The notes under the pieces were generated by a model that worked only from the letters and a program-made list of their open reading frames with translations, did not search any database and was not told where the DNA came from. Of a stretch of 14,103 bases of DNA, positions 1-7,351 are shown in pieces. The position numbers and the translations under genes were made by a program. Origin of the DNA: Bacteriovoracaceae bacterium UBA6261 (GTDB taxonomy: Bacteria; Bdellovibrionota; Bacteriovoracia; Bacteriovoracales; Bacteriovoracaceae); the NCBI GenBank assembly GCA_002440825.1, contig DJVH01000109.1:1-14103 (forward strand). Reading direction: 5' to 3'. Each line of letters begins with the position of its first letter. Positions within the stretch are counted from its first letter, which is position 1.

Positions 1-839
1 AACCTTCCCTGTTCTTTGTCTTTTTGAAAAACCTGATCAATTGCGGTCAGACTGATATCCATGAATACGAAGAAAGAGAAAAAGCGATCAGAAGAAACGC
101 AGAAGCGCTTCTGGACAAAAATCTCAGTGGTCTGAAAAAAATCATGTACAAATGGTCTCTCAAACATGCACGCAAGGCCGTCATGAACAGGGAAAACACT
201 CGCTTTGCCCGCACCAGAATTTACGGCGTCGTCCGCTCAATGTTCTATGCCATTGGTGAAGACTTCGCTAAGAATAATATCATCGATAAAAAAGAAGATA
301 TCTTCTATCTTTCTTTTCAAGAACTAAAGGGAGCGATGGAAGGAACAAATGCTGTCATCAACCTACGACTGCTCATTGATGTGAGAAAGAAAGAATACGA
401 GCGCTACAAGGATATCGAACCGGCCCCGCGTTTTATGACAAGAGGTCCGGTGTACTGGAACAACACTCATACAGAAAAAGAAGTTGAAGTTGTTTTCGAT
501 GAAAGCACTCTCCTTCCCAATCAGATGAAAGGAACTCCTTGCTCTCCAGGTGAAGTGATCGGCACAATCAAGGTCATCATGGGACCTGAAGACGATATGA
601 CGTTAAATGGAGAAATCCTGGTGACAGACAGAACTGATCCGGGGTGGATTCCTCTTTATCCGTCTCTTTCAGGCCTGTTGGTTGAACGCGGAGGTCTTCT
701 GTCTCACTCTGCGATTGTCGCACGTGAAATGGGCCTTCCAACTGTCGTTGGAGTCAAAGGATTAACAAAGAAATTAAAAAGCGGCATGAAAGTCAAAATG
801 AATGGTGAAACGGGATTAATCGAAATCCTTTCTGAATAA
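1..839 (+). CDS. PEP-synthase-like phosphotransferase, C-terminal part (5' truncated)
   Basis: The reading frame is open from position 3 to the TAA at 837-839 and continues off the left edge, so the TTG at 24 is probably not the start. About 278 residues are visible. The end carries the PEP-utilising mobile (swivelling) domain: a TDRTDPGW stretch, then a GGLLSHSAIVARE motif whose His codon is 705-707, then GLPTVVGV. In PEP synthase, PPDK and rifampicin phosphotransferase this His carries phosphate between the ATP-binding and substrate domains. Upstream, RENTRFARTR and the stretch ending DIFYLSFQEL match the linker typical of PEP/pyruvate-binding-domain proteins of this group. The N-terminal ATP-grasp part lies outside the window, so the substrate (pyruvate, a drug or another acceptor) cannot be told. 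The gene is followed directly by a strong terminator and converges with a subtilase gene. Confidence 0.85.
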   Translation, partial: PSLFFVFLKNLINCGQTDIHEYEEREKAIRRNAEALLDKNLSGLKKIMYKWSLKHARKAVMNRENTRFARTRIYGVVRSMFYAIGEDFAKNNIIDKKEDIFYLSFQELKGAMEGTNAVINLRLLIDVRKKEYERYKDIEPAPRFMTRGPVYWNNTHTEKEVEVVFDESTLLPNQMKGTPCSPGEVIGTIKVIMGPEDDMTLNGEILVTDRTDPGWIPLYPSLSGLLVERGGLLSHSAIVAREMGLPTVVGVKGLTKKLKSGMKVKMNGETGLIEILSE

Positions 840-840
840 A

Positions 841-883
841 AAAAAAGGGCCCGCCTCGTATCGCGAGGCAGGCCCTTTTTTTT
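841..883. terminator. Bidirectional intrinsic terminator between convergent genes
   Basis: The left arm 847-858 pairs with 864-875 (11 pairs, one C/A mismatch at 852/870) around a 5-nt loop. Six A's lie on the left (841-846) and eight T's on the right (876-883), so it can end transcription from either side. It lies between the stop of the phosphotransferase (839) and the stop of the subtilase (888) and most likely serves both. Confidence 0.92.
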
Positions 884-887
884 AGTC

Positions 888-2270
888 TTACATTTTAAAA
901 GCAATTGGAGACGGAAGCGGCATCACAAGTTCTTTTGGAACCTGGAAGTAAGTTCTGCCCATAGCTTTTTCGTTTTCAGTCTTAGCAAGAATATCGTTTT
1001 TCGACTGAGCGATAGCGCGGGCAACGTCTAATGTTCTTGTCAATTCCGCTGCGCGGATAGCGCGTTCACGGTTAACAAGACCGTTCGTTTTTACTTTGCC
1101 CATCAACCATGGTTTTACATCAACAGTTTCCATGATGATTCTTTTGATGTCTCTGAAGCCCAGTTTTGGGTTCACATCTTTAACTTTCGCTGCGATGTTT
1201 GCCACATAGGGAGCTGCTTGAGAAGTCCCGCTGACAGCAAGGTAACCGCCCGTTGGCATTGTTGAAAGAATACCTACTCCTGGAGCAGCGACTTCAACAT
1301 TTTTAGCTCCGTAGCAAGAGAATGTTGCCAGTGCCTGATCGCCAAGAGTTGCTGCAACAGAAATTTTATTTTCAGCTTCAACGTTTGTTGGAGAAGAAGG
1401 AACTTCGTCATTGTTTGATCCTTCATTACCGGCAGCAAAAACGAATAAAGTGTTAGGAGAAGCTGCGAGAAATTTTTTTGTTTCCTGAAGGTTCACTGCA
1501 AAGAAATGATCTGTGTATGTTTTCAATTCTTCTGCAGTCGGATCTTTCTTGAAAAAAGTTTTGTAGAGTTGGGAGATAACACCAGAGATCGCTTCGTAAG
1601 AAGTCCCGAAAGAGCCATTCATAACGTCTGCTTTCGTCCCGTTGATGTATCCACCAATTTCTACATAAACTTTTGTCTGTTGTTGTGCAAGGGCCGTTAA
1701 AGCTGCCTTGAGTAGTGTTTCTTTAATGCCGCCGCTTATACCTTTCTCGGCTGCAAGCTGAACAAGTTTCGATTCTTTGCCGGGAACTTTGACTTCCGTT
1801 GGAATCAATTTAATTCCTACCGCTTTTACGTCAGCAGAATTTTTCACTGCAATCCCTGTCACGTGTGTTCCGTGCATCCAGTTGCCAAAAATCTGAAGAT
1901 TTTTAACGAACGTTTCGTCTTTAAATTTTTCACGGGCCCAGTCGCGCTCCGCCTGAGTAATAGTTCCCAGAAATGACTTCAGCTGAATATCGAAAAATTT
2001 TCTTGAATCTTCAGTGTTTGAGTAAGCGTATTTGTAATCGATAAGTGTGCTGTTGCCTTCCGCAAAATTCCAGCCGTTGACATCATCCGGATAGCCGTTT
2101 TTATCTTCATCGCGATCATTGCCTGCGATCTCAAGTGGGTTAACCCACGCCTTGCTCACCAGGTCAGGATGTTTAAAATCGTTTCCAGAATCGACGACAG
2201 CAAGAATGGACGCTTGCGACGCCTGAATGGATAAAAATAAAAGTGCTGCTATTAAATTAAATTTTGTCAT
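888..2270 (-). CDS. Secreted subtilisin-like serine protease (S8), paralog 1
   Basis: This is an exported endopeptidase of family S8. Numbered from the ATG at 2270 (460 aa), residues 1-20 form a signal peptide (FNLIAALLFLSIQ core, ASQA cleavage site). The catalytic Asp27 (VVDSG) comes only about 7 residues later. Catalytic His133 lies in HGTHVTG, oxyanion Asn282 in AAGNEG and catalytic Ser350 in GTSQAAP. A DRDEDKNGYPDDVNGW segment (about 52-67) resembles the Asp-rich loop common in S8 enzymes. No I9-type propeptide fits before the core. The His-Ser distance (217) is about 60 more than in subtilisin BPN' (157), because of a helical insertion before the oxyanion Asn. A GTG at 2273 is in frame, but the AAGGAG site at 2278-2283 stands 7 nt from the ATG and only 4 nt from the GTG, so I chose the ATG. 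It is clearly a paralog of the next gene. Confidence 0.93.
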   Translation of the reverse strand: MTKFNLIAALLFLSIQASQASILAVVDSGNDFKHPDLVSKAWVNPLEIAGNDRDEDKNGYPDDVNGWNFAEGNSTLIDYKYAYSNTEDSRKFFDIQLKSFLGTITQAERDWAREKFKDETFVKNLQIFGNWMHGTHVTGIAVKNSADVKAVGIKLIPTEVKVPGKESKLVQLAAEKGISGGIKETLLKAALTALAQQQTKVYVEIGGYINGTKADVMNGSFGTSYEAISGVISQLYKTFFKKDPTAEELKTYTDHFFAVNLQETKKFLAASPNTLFVFAAGNEGSNNDEVPSSPTNVEAENKISVAATLGDQALATFSCYGAKNVEVAAPGVGILSTMPTGGYLAVSGTSQAAPYVANIAAKVKDVNPKLGFRDIKRIIMETVDVKPWLMGKVKTNGLVNRERAIRAAELTRTLDVARAIAQSKNDILAKTENEKAMGRTYFQVPKELVMPLPSPIAFKM

Positions 2271-2355
2271 CACTGACTCCTTAAAAATTACCGATCAATG
2301 GTATTTTTTCTTTGTAATTTATCAATGATGACTGCTGAATGTACTTTGGTCTACT

Positions 2356-2367
2356 TCAGAATTCTGA
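2356..2367. repeat. 12-bp perfect palindrome upstream of subtilase 1
   Basis: TCAGAATTCTGA is a perfect palindrome about 86 bp before the subtilase 1 start codon and 11 bp from the TGAGCA-type repeat at 2378-2394. It could be a regulator site or chance; nothing else supports it. Confidence 0.3.
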
Positions 2368-2377
2368 CTAAAACTTA

Positions 2378-2394
2378 CCTGAGCAATGCCCAGG
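2378..2394. promoter_or_regulatory. Putative operator, copy 1 (TGAGCA-N-TGCCCA)
   Basis: This 17-bp inverted repeat has arms CCTGAGCA and TGCCCAGG around a central A, with one mismatched pair (2382/2390). Its inner 13 bases match the perfect palindrome at 3916-3928 at 11 of 13 positions. It sits between the terminator of subtilase 2 and the start of subtilase 1, about 109 nt upstream of the latter. Having near-identical elements upstream of both subtilase genes suggests a common DNA-binding regulator. That is inference; no regulator gene is in the window. Confidence 0.42.
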
Positions 2395-2403
2395 CAATCG
2401 GAC

Positions 2404-2432
2404 AAAAAAAAACGCCTCCGAAGAGGCGTTTT
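2404..2432 (-). terminator. Intrinsic terminator of subtilase 2
   Basis: Read on the minus strand, the stem AACGCCTC / GAGGCGTT closes a TTCG loop (the stable C-UUCG-G tetraloop) and is followed by nine T's (plus-strand A's 2404-2412). It lies 26 bp after the stop of subtilase 2, so the two subtilases are probably separate transcripts. Confidence 0.93.
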
Positions 2433-2457
2433 CTGAATCAAAATCTATAATGAAAAA

Positions 2458-3852
2458 TTATTCTAGGACCGGTTTTTTAATTAACAAGCTTGGACGAACT
2501 GGTTTGAAGTTCAGTTTGAAATCCAGTTTCTTTCCAATGGAAAGAGACTTCTCAACTGGAACATCCGCAATAGTTGCTTTCGCCATTGAAATCGCTTTAT
2601 CTACTGTCATTGTTTTTGCCAATTCTGCAGCTTTAAGAGCACGTGGCTTGTTGACAATACCAGATGTTTTTACTTTTCCTTTCAACCAGTCTTTCACATC
2701 GACAGTTCCGAGAACAATGTCCTTCAGGTCGCGGGCCTTAAGAGCAGGGTTCAAATCTTTCATCGCTGCGATGATATTTGTTACGTATGGAGTCGCCTGG
2801 CTTGTCCCAGAAAGTGGAATATAAGCTTGAGTCGGCGCTGTTGAAAGAATTGCCACTCCCGGAGCTGCTACATCAACTTTTGTTCCACCGAAGTTAGAAA
2901 AGTCGGCAAGTTTTTTATAACCAAGAGTTGCTGCAACAACAATTTTGTTCGCCGCTTGGATATCTGCCGGGTAGTCAGGGTATAAATCGTTGTTTGAAGA
3001 ATCGTTTCCGGCCGCGATTGTGAAAAGAGTTTCAGGAGCAGCAGCAAACATCTTCGGGCCTTCTTGTAAAAGGCGGTTGAAATACGTTTTTACCAGAGAA
3101 GCAAGTTCAGCGTCTGTTGGTTGTCTTTTTACTTCTTCGATGAAACCAGCTTTGATGAAATTCACAGCGTCGCCGAATCCGATACCGAACGACTGGTTTA
3201 CAACATCAACTTTATGGAAGTTCATAATTCCATGAAGACCAACCATTTGCTCTACTTGTTGATCAGCAGATTGCACAAGTTCAGCAGTAAATTCTTCAAT
3301 TGTTTTACCTGGAGTCGTATCAGCTGGAGGAGGAGTTTGTTGTCCACCGTTTGTCTGAACAGGCGCTACAGGTTCTTCATAAACAGTCGGGATAACTTTC
3401 ATCGCCAGAACTTTTGCCTGATTGACGTTTTTCACTGAAATACCAGCGCAGTGAGTTCCGTGGATATAACCACCGATGAAATTGACTTTATTCATGAACA
3501 CCTGGTCTGAACCATGAGTTCTTAACCATGTCATTTCTTGCGGAGCAATCGTTCCGAGGTCAATTTTGCTGTAATAATTAAAAAATGTTTTTACATCAGC
3601 AGTGATGAATGAATTGTATTTGTCGTTATAAACTTTTGGTGAGTTCTCAGTGAAGTCCCATCCGTTTGTGTTACCCGGAAGACCATCACCGTCTAAATCG
3701 ACTTTGCTTCCGAATTTTTCTTTTTTATTTAACCAAGCTTTTGGGGCCAGATCTCTATGAGATAAATCTGTTCCTGAATCCATAACGCCGACAAGTGAAG
3801 CGTTTGCAGATGTGAGTTGTACAAGAGCTAGGATTGGTAATAAAATTTTCAC
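2458..3852 (-). CDS. Secreted subtilisin-like serine protease (S8), paralog 2
   Basis: This is a second exported S8 endopeptidase. An ATG at 3888 would add 12 residues before a good signal peptide. I prefer the GTG at 3852, which has AAAAGGAG (3858-3865) 5 nt upstream and begins directly with the signal KILLPILALVQLTSANA (464 aa). In this numbering cleavage falls after Ala18. Catalytic Asp25 lies in GVMDSG, His131 in HGTHCAG, oxyanion Asn283 in AAGND and Ser351 in GTSQATP. As in paralog 1, the triad begins about 7 residues after the cleavage site, with no propeptide. Residues about 159-183 are a Pro/Gln/Thr-rich insert (QQTPPPADTTPG) where paralog 1 has a shorter, different segment. Both share the pre-oxyanion helical insertion with a PTxxEL motif and a C-terminal KVKT-G-VN-RA--AAEL tail. 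It probably acts in the periplasm or outside the cell; the substrate is unknown. Confidence 0.93.
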   Translation of the reverse strand: MKILLPILALVQLTSANASLVGVMDSGTDLSHRDLAPKAWLNKKEKFGSKVDLDGDGLPGNTNGWDFTENSPKVYNDKYNSFITADVKTFFNYYSKIDLGTIAPQEMTWLRTHGSDQVFMNKVNFIGGYIHGTHCAGISVKNVNQAKVLAMKVIPTVYEEPVAPVQTNGGQQTPPPADTTPGKTIEEFTAELVQSADQQVEQMVGLHGIMNFHKVDVVNQSFGIGFGDAVNFIKAGFIEEVKRQPTDAELASLVKTYFNRLLQEGPKMFAAAPETLFTIAAGNDSSNNDLYPDYPADIQAANKIVVAATLGYKKLADFSNFGGTKVDVAAPGVAILSTAPTQAYIPLSGTSQATPYVTNIIAAMKDLNPALKARDLKDIVLGTVDVKDWLKGKVKTSGIVNKPRALKAAELAKTMTVDKAISMAKATIADVPVEKSLSIGKKLDFKLNFKPVRPSLLIKKPVLE

Positions 3853-3915
3853 GACATCTCCTTTTGAGTAGTGCCGGGAACCTAGCATTAATTAGATTTC
3901 TTGAATATAAAAATT

Positions 3916-3928
3916 TGAGCACTGCTCA
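3916..3928. promoter_or_regulatory. Putative operator, copy 2 (TGAGCACTGCTCA)
   Basis: This perfect 13-bp palindrome (6-bp arms, central C) lies 63 nt upstream of the subtilase 2 GTG and 77 nt upstream of the divergent dehydrogenase. On the minus strand a TATATT (-10-like) follows a few bases after it, which would place the palindrome in the promoter spacer, a usual place for repressor binding. It is nearly the same as the inverted repeat upstream of subtilase 1. Confidence 0.45.
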
Positions 3929-3976
3929 TTTTTTACTCGTTAGGAAGAGAGTTTGTAAGACATTGTCAGAACGACA

Positions 3977-3989
3977 GTTCAATTTGAAC
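3977..3989. promoter_or_regulatory. 13-bp perfect palindrome upstream of dehydrogenase
   Basis: GTTCAA-T-TTGAAC ends 3 nt before the AAGGA ribosome-binding site (3993-3997) of the dehydrogenase. It could be an operator for that gene or, as RNA, a small hairpin next to the ribosome-binding site. The sequence is unrelated to the TGAGCA repeat. Confidence 0.35.
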
Positions 3990-4005
3990 AAGAAGGACTC
4001 AGTAC

Positions 4006-4965
4006 ATGGTTGCAAAAAGGGTATTTATTACACGATCAATACTTTCAGATGGCGCTCAATTTTTAAAGGAAAATGGTCTAATCGTCGAAGTTAACGCTCA
4101 CGATGCTCCCCTGTCAAAAGACGAATTGAATCGGAAGGCCAAAGAGGCCGACGCTCTGATCACTATGCTCTCTGACCAGATTGACGAGGCCTTTCTGACC
4201 GAGAATGCTCACCTGAAAATCATCGCAAACTATGCCGTAGGCTTTAACAATATCGATGTTGCCTGTGCTAAAAAACTGGGGATTGCGGTCACCAATACTC
4301 CCGATGTTCTGACAGAAGCGACGGCCGAAACCGCTCTGGGTCTGATGCTTGCGGCCGCACGCCGCTTTCAGGAGGCCAGTCTTAGTGTTCACTCCGGTGA
4401 ATGGAAGAGCTGGCACCCTCAAAAACATCTGGGGCCGGCGTTAAAAGGAAAAACTTTAGGGGTCATAGGACTAGGCCGCATCGGAAAACGTCTGGCCGAA
4501 ATGGCCCATTACGCCTTTCATATGCGCATTCTCTACACCGCTCACTCACAAAAAAGCACTTCCTATCCAGCAGAATGGACAGATCTCAACCGATTGCTCA
4601 AGGAAAGCGATTTTATCTCTTTGCATGTACCATTAACTGAGGAAACCAGAAATCTCATAGGTGCCAGAGAGTTCCCGCTGATGAAACCCGAAGCTGTCCT
4701 GGTCAACACGGCCAGAGGAGAAGTTATCGATCAGGACGCTCTCATAGAGGCCTTGAAATCAAATCGGATTTTTGGGGCCGGGCTGGACGTCATGACTCCT
4801 GAACCGCTTCCCCTGTCGTCTGAACTTTTGAAATGTCCGAATGTCTTTTTGTTGCCGCATATAGGGTCGGCCACATTTGAAGCGAGAAGAGAAATGGCGA
4901 TGTTGTGTGCGAAAAACGTGGTGGCGGGACTAAAAGGAGAAAAACTTTATTCTTCAGTGTATTAA
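4006..4965 (+). CDS. D-2-hydroxyacid dehydrogenase (glycerate / hydroxypyruvate reductase type)
   Basis: This is a cytoplasmic NAD(P)-dependent 2-hydroxyacid dehydrogenase of 319 aa, the usual family length. The Rossmann motif is G155-L-G157-R-I-G160. The catalytic Arg237 (NTARGEVID), Glu266 (DVMTPEP) and His285 (LPHIGS) are all present. The family interconverts 2-oxoacids and D-2-hydroxyacids. The substrate-loop NYAVGFNNID and the DVMTPEPLP segment are most like glyoxylate/hydroxypyruvate (D-glycerate) reductases. The cofactor-selecting strand end reads YTAHSQK with no acidic residue, so NADPH use is possible but unproven. The start is an ATG 8 nt after AAGGA. The gene stands alone, divergent from subtilase 2 and convergent with a protease. 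Confidence 0.9.
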   Translation: MVAKRVFITRSILSDGAQFLKENGLIVEVNAHDAPLSKDELNRKAKEADALITMLSDQIDEAFLTENAHLKIIANYAVGFNNIDVACAKKLGIAVTNTPDVLTEATAETALGLMLAAARRFQEASLSVHSGEWKSWHPQKHLGPALKGKTLGVIGLGRIGKRLAEMAHYAFHMRILYTAHSQKSTSYPAEWTDLNRLLKESDFISLHVPLTEETRNLIGAREFPLMKPEAVLVNTARGEVIDQDALIEALKSNRIFGAGLDVMTPEPLPLSSELLKCPNVFLLPHIGSATFEARREMAMLCAKNVVAGLKGEKLYSSVY

Positions 4966-4974
4966 GGCCCGAAG

Positions 4975-4997
4975 AAAAAGCCTCCATCCTTAGAGGC
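4975..4997 (-). terminator. Minus-strand terminator of the protease/pyrC run
   Basis: On the minus strand a short GCCTC / GAGGC stem (4980-4984 with 4993-4997, 8-nt loop) is followed by TTTTTCTTC. It lies just past the dehydrogenase stop and would catch transcripts coming from the minus-strand protease. The stem is only 5 bp. Confidence 0.5.
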
Positions 4998-5009
4998 CAG
5001 TCTAAAACT

Positions 5010-5043
5010 AAAGGCGCCGAAAACAAAACTAAACGGCGCCTTT
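5010..5043. terminator. Strong hairpin between convergent genes
   Basis: A perfect 10-bp stem, AAAGGCGCCG (5010-5019) with CGGCGCCTTT (5034-5043), surrounds a 14-nt A-rich loop. It falls in the gap between the dehydrogenase stop (4965) and the protease stop (5049). T-runs on either side are weak, so it may protect 3' ends as much as terminate. Confidence 0.7.
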
Positions 5044-5048
5044 AAAAT

Positions 5049-5954
5049 TTATCTTTTTGGAAATTTGATATTGGTAATTCGCGTGACATCTTCCCCGCGT
5101 CCACCATCTTGATCGCGGTGAACTGAAACGAGACAAGATTCTTTATCTGACTGTTGGTAGTCCTGATCTCCACGAACCAGAATTCCTTCCACTACACCTG
5201 TTCTTGAATCCACAACGGCCGAGCCAGAGTTTCCACCGTAAGTGTCAGCGTTTGTTCTGAAGTAAATCGGATTTGTGTTATCGCGCATATCAGCTGCAGC
5301 AGTAATTTTCAGCGGAAGTCCTGTCGGGTGACCAAGAACAGTGAAAACAGCATCGTCTGCTGGTTTGCCAGCTGTTCTGTATTTTAGCGGCGTACGACCT
5401 GTCACCGGACGATCAAGTCTTAAAACAGCGTAGTCATTCATGTTTGAAGGAGACTTTTCGCGCGCGATGATTTTTGTACAGTGGTAAACCTGAGACTTAT
5501 CAAAAGTAAAATTGCCCTTTTCTTCAGAAGTGTTTGCGAAATCAAAAACCCATGCGTGGTTTTCACAGTCGCTCACCTGATTGATACAGTGGCCGGCCGT
5601 CACCAGCATATCAGCGCCAACAAGAAAGCCAGAGCAGTTCGCAGCAGCAGGCTGAGTTGCAAATCTTTCACTTTTGCAGATCCCTTCTTCTTCCAGCGTA
5701 TGAGATTTTACAGTGTATGTATCGCCTTCCTGAACAAGATTATTATTCAAAATTTGAGCGGCCGTTGATCTCGAAAGTTCTTTCATCAAAGAATCTGAAC
5801 TTTCAAAAACATCCATGCGGTCGTCTTGTCCGTAAATGACTTTTGGAACAATTTTAATAGGTGATAATTTTTTTGACTTGAAACCAGCTTGAGCAGAAAA
5901 AGAAAACGACAGAGAGACTGCAAGGCCGACTGTAAGAGCGAGAGTTAATTTCAT
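5049..5954 (-). CDS. Secreted trypsin-like serine protease (S1 / V8-like), paralog A
   Basis: This is an exported chymotrypsin-fold endopeptidase of 301 aa. The signal peptide runs to Ala23 (AQA before GFKS). Residues about 24-90 form a propeptide-like region containing VIYGQDDR (39-46). The triad is complete: His122 in VTAGHC, Asp174 in MNDYAVLRL and Ser243 in GGNSGSAV. GNSGS, rather than GDSGG, and the compact layout point to the V8/glutamyl-endopeptidase branch, but the cleavage preference cannot be read from the sequence. Six Cys outside the signal peptide (93, 107, 123, 130, 159, 274) suggest disulfides and a periplasmic or extracellular location. The start ATG has AGAAGGA 7 nt upstream. 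Paralog B is encoded about 1.8 kb upstream on the same strand, with pyrC in between. Confidence 0.92.
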   Translation of the reverse strand: MKLTLALTVGLAVSLSFSFSAQAGFKSKKLSPIKIVPKVIYGQDDRMDVFESSDSLMKELSRSTAAQILNNNLVQEGDTYTVKSHTLEEEGICKSERFATQPAAANCSGFLVGADMLVTAGHCINQVSDCENHAWVFDFANTSEEKGNFTFDKSQVYHCTKIIAREKSPSNMNDYAVLRLDRPVTGRTPLKYRTAGKPADDAVFTVLGHPTGLPLKITAAADMRDNTNPIYFRTNADTYGGNSGSAVVDSRTGVVEGILVRGDQDYQQSDKESCLVSVHRDQDGGRGEDVTRITNIKFPKR

Positions 5955-6050
5955 TCAATAATCCTTCTTAAATTTGCGAGAGCTTATAATTTAAAAGGAC
6001 AAGGTAGCTATGGGCACTAACAAATACTTACAATTGACTCTTTCTGTCGG

Positions 6051-7340
6051 TTAACATTTTTGACCTCGGAGGATGAGAGTTTCAACAGAGCCGGGAAAGG
6101 TCACTCCCAGGAAAGGGGACCACTGGGCCTTTGTTTTCAAGTTTTCTTTTGTAATTGTGAGAGGTTTCTTCAAATTAAGAATAGTAAAAGAAGCAGAATA
6201 TCCCTCTGCGATAAAGCCCATTCCTTTGCCCCATTTTTTCATGAGATCAGATTTTTCATTGAGAGAAGAAAGAAATGTATTGAAAAATGTCCCTGGATTT
6301 TCAGCGGCGACCAGGGCAATCATCTCGGGAGACACCCCTGCACTATCCATCAACCAGGTCGTAAATGGCGCAAAAGTGTCAAGGCCGGGAAGTCCGCTCA
6401 TCCCTTTTTCTTTTTCTTCTTTTGAGTGCGGAGCATGATCGGTGGCGAGATAATCAATCTCTCCTTTTTTAAGCGCTTCAAGAAGAATGTTGGCGTCCTG
6501 CTGCGGTCTGATAGGAGGATTCATCTGATAGTGAATCTGTTCTGACGAAGCCATGGCGCGGATTTTTTCTTCGCTTAAAAAAAGATGTTGGGGGGTCACT
6601 TCACAAGTGACGCGAAGACCTTTTTGTCTGGCCTTCTTTATGGCGTCCAGTCCCGCGCCAGCGCTGTAATGACAGAGTTTTCCCGTGAGATCGTATTTTT
6701 CAATCAAGGCAAGAGCTAAATCGGTGGCCATCAATTCAGCTGAGATCGGTCGTCTTAAAAAATGGTCTTTTTCGTTTTTATGCTCTTCCAGAATTTCCGG
6801 ATCTTCACAGTGAAAACTCACCCACTGATTTTTATAATGAACGAGAACGTTATCGAGATCTTCATTGTTTTTAAAAAATAAATCTCCTACAGACGGCCCC
6901 ATATAGACTTTGTAAGGAACTTTAAACGTGAGTGGACGTGTTTTGGGCCCGATACCGGCATAGAGAAGAATGGGAATATCACTTTTTTGAGTCAGCTTCA
7001 TTTTGGCCAGATAGGAATCGTCATCGATAGGCGGAACGGGATTATTGGGCATATCGGCCACGTGGACAAGACCACCATTCTTGGCCGCCGCACAAGTAGA
7101 ACGAAAATCTTCTTTGTAAGTATTTTTTCCACTGACATCTTCCCGGGCGTGGATATGAATATCGCCCATGCCTGCAAAGAGCAGACAGTCATCGCCGTAA
7201 TAATCATCGACCTCATCTCTGGAAAATTTATTTTCATCCACAGAAAGAATCAATCCCGACTGTGTGTCATAGGAAATTTGTTTGCGGGAGACTCCCTCGC
7301 TGGTCGCGCAGAGGGCATCGATAATTTTAAATGTGTTCAT
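6051..7340 (-). CDS. pyrC: Dihydroorotase
   Basis: This cytoplasmic amidohydrolase closes carbamoyl-aspartate to dihydroorotate, the third step of pyrimidine synthesis. Numbered from the ATG at 7340 (429 aa), the metal ligands are visible: His62 and His64 in DIHIHARE, probable carboxylated Lys144 in PYKVYMG, His177 in SFHCED, His224 in CHYSAG and Asp301 in TDHAPH. Substrate-contact motifs ADMPNNP, NPPIRP and SGLPGLDT are kept, and the end VTFPGSVETLILRG is typical of the family. A TTG at 7346 is in frame but too near the weak AAGAG site (7349-7353). The ATG stands 8 nt from it, so I chose the ATG. It begins 11 nt after the stop of the VOC gene, so the two are probably co-transcribed. The next gene downstream, trypsin paralog A, starts after a 96-bp gap with no evident terminator. 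Confidence 0.92.
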   Translation of the reverse strand: MNTFKIIDALCATSEGVSRKQISYDTQSGLILSVDENKFSRDEVDDYYGDDCLLFAGMGDIHIHAREDVSGKNTYKEDFRSTCAAAKNGGLVHVADMPNNPVPPIDDDSYLAKMKLTQKSDIPILLYAGIGPKTRPLTFKVPYKVYMGPSVGDLFFKNNEDLDNVLVHYKNQWVSFHCEDPEILEEHKNEKDHFLRRPISAELMATDLALALIEKYDLTGKLCHYSAGAGLDAIKKARQKGLRVTCEVTPQHLFLSEEKIRAMASSEQIHYQMNPPIRPQQDANILLEALKKGEIDYLATDHAPHSKEEKEKGMSGLPGLDTFAPFTTWLMDSAGVSPEMIALVAAENPGTFFNTFLSSLNEKSDLMKKWGKGMGFIAEGYSASFTILNLKKPLTITKENLKTKAQWSPFLGVTFPGSVETLILRGQKC

Positions 7341-7351
7341 TTGCAAGTCTC

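Noticed and set aside
2450..2824. Plus-strand 124-codon open frame opposite subtilase 2
   Set aside because: It lies antisense to the C-terminal end of a protease with clear motifs, lacks family features and looks like a codon-bias shadow.
3853..3888. ATG at 3888 as the start of subtilase 2
   Set aside because: It would place MLGSRHYSKGDV before the signal peptide and put the perfect ribosome-binding site inside the coding sequence. The GTG at 3852 fits much better.
6011..6020. TGGGCACTAA upstream of protease A as a third copy of the TGAGCA operator
   Set aside because: Only one half-site resembles the motif; the second arm is absent.
6405..6426. A/G-rich run in pyrC as a frameshift (slippery) site
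   Set aside because: In the reading frame there is no X-XXY-YYZ heptamer, and the gene continues intact through the run as Lys/Glu codons.
6060..6438. Two overlapping plus-strand 121-codon frames opposite pyrC
   Set aside because: Both are antisense to a well-supported dihydroorotase; overlapping frames with low-complexity Phe runs indicate shadows.
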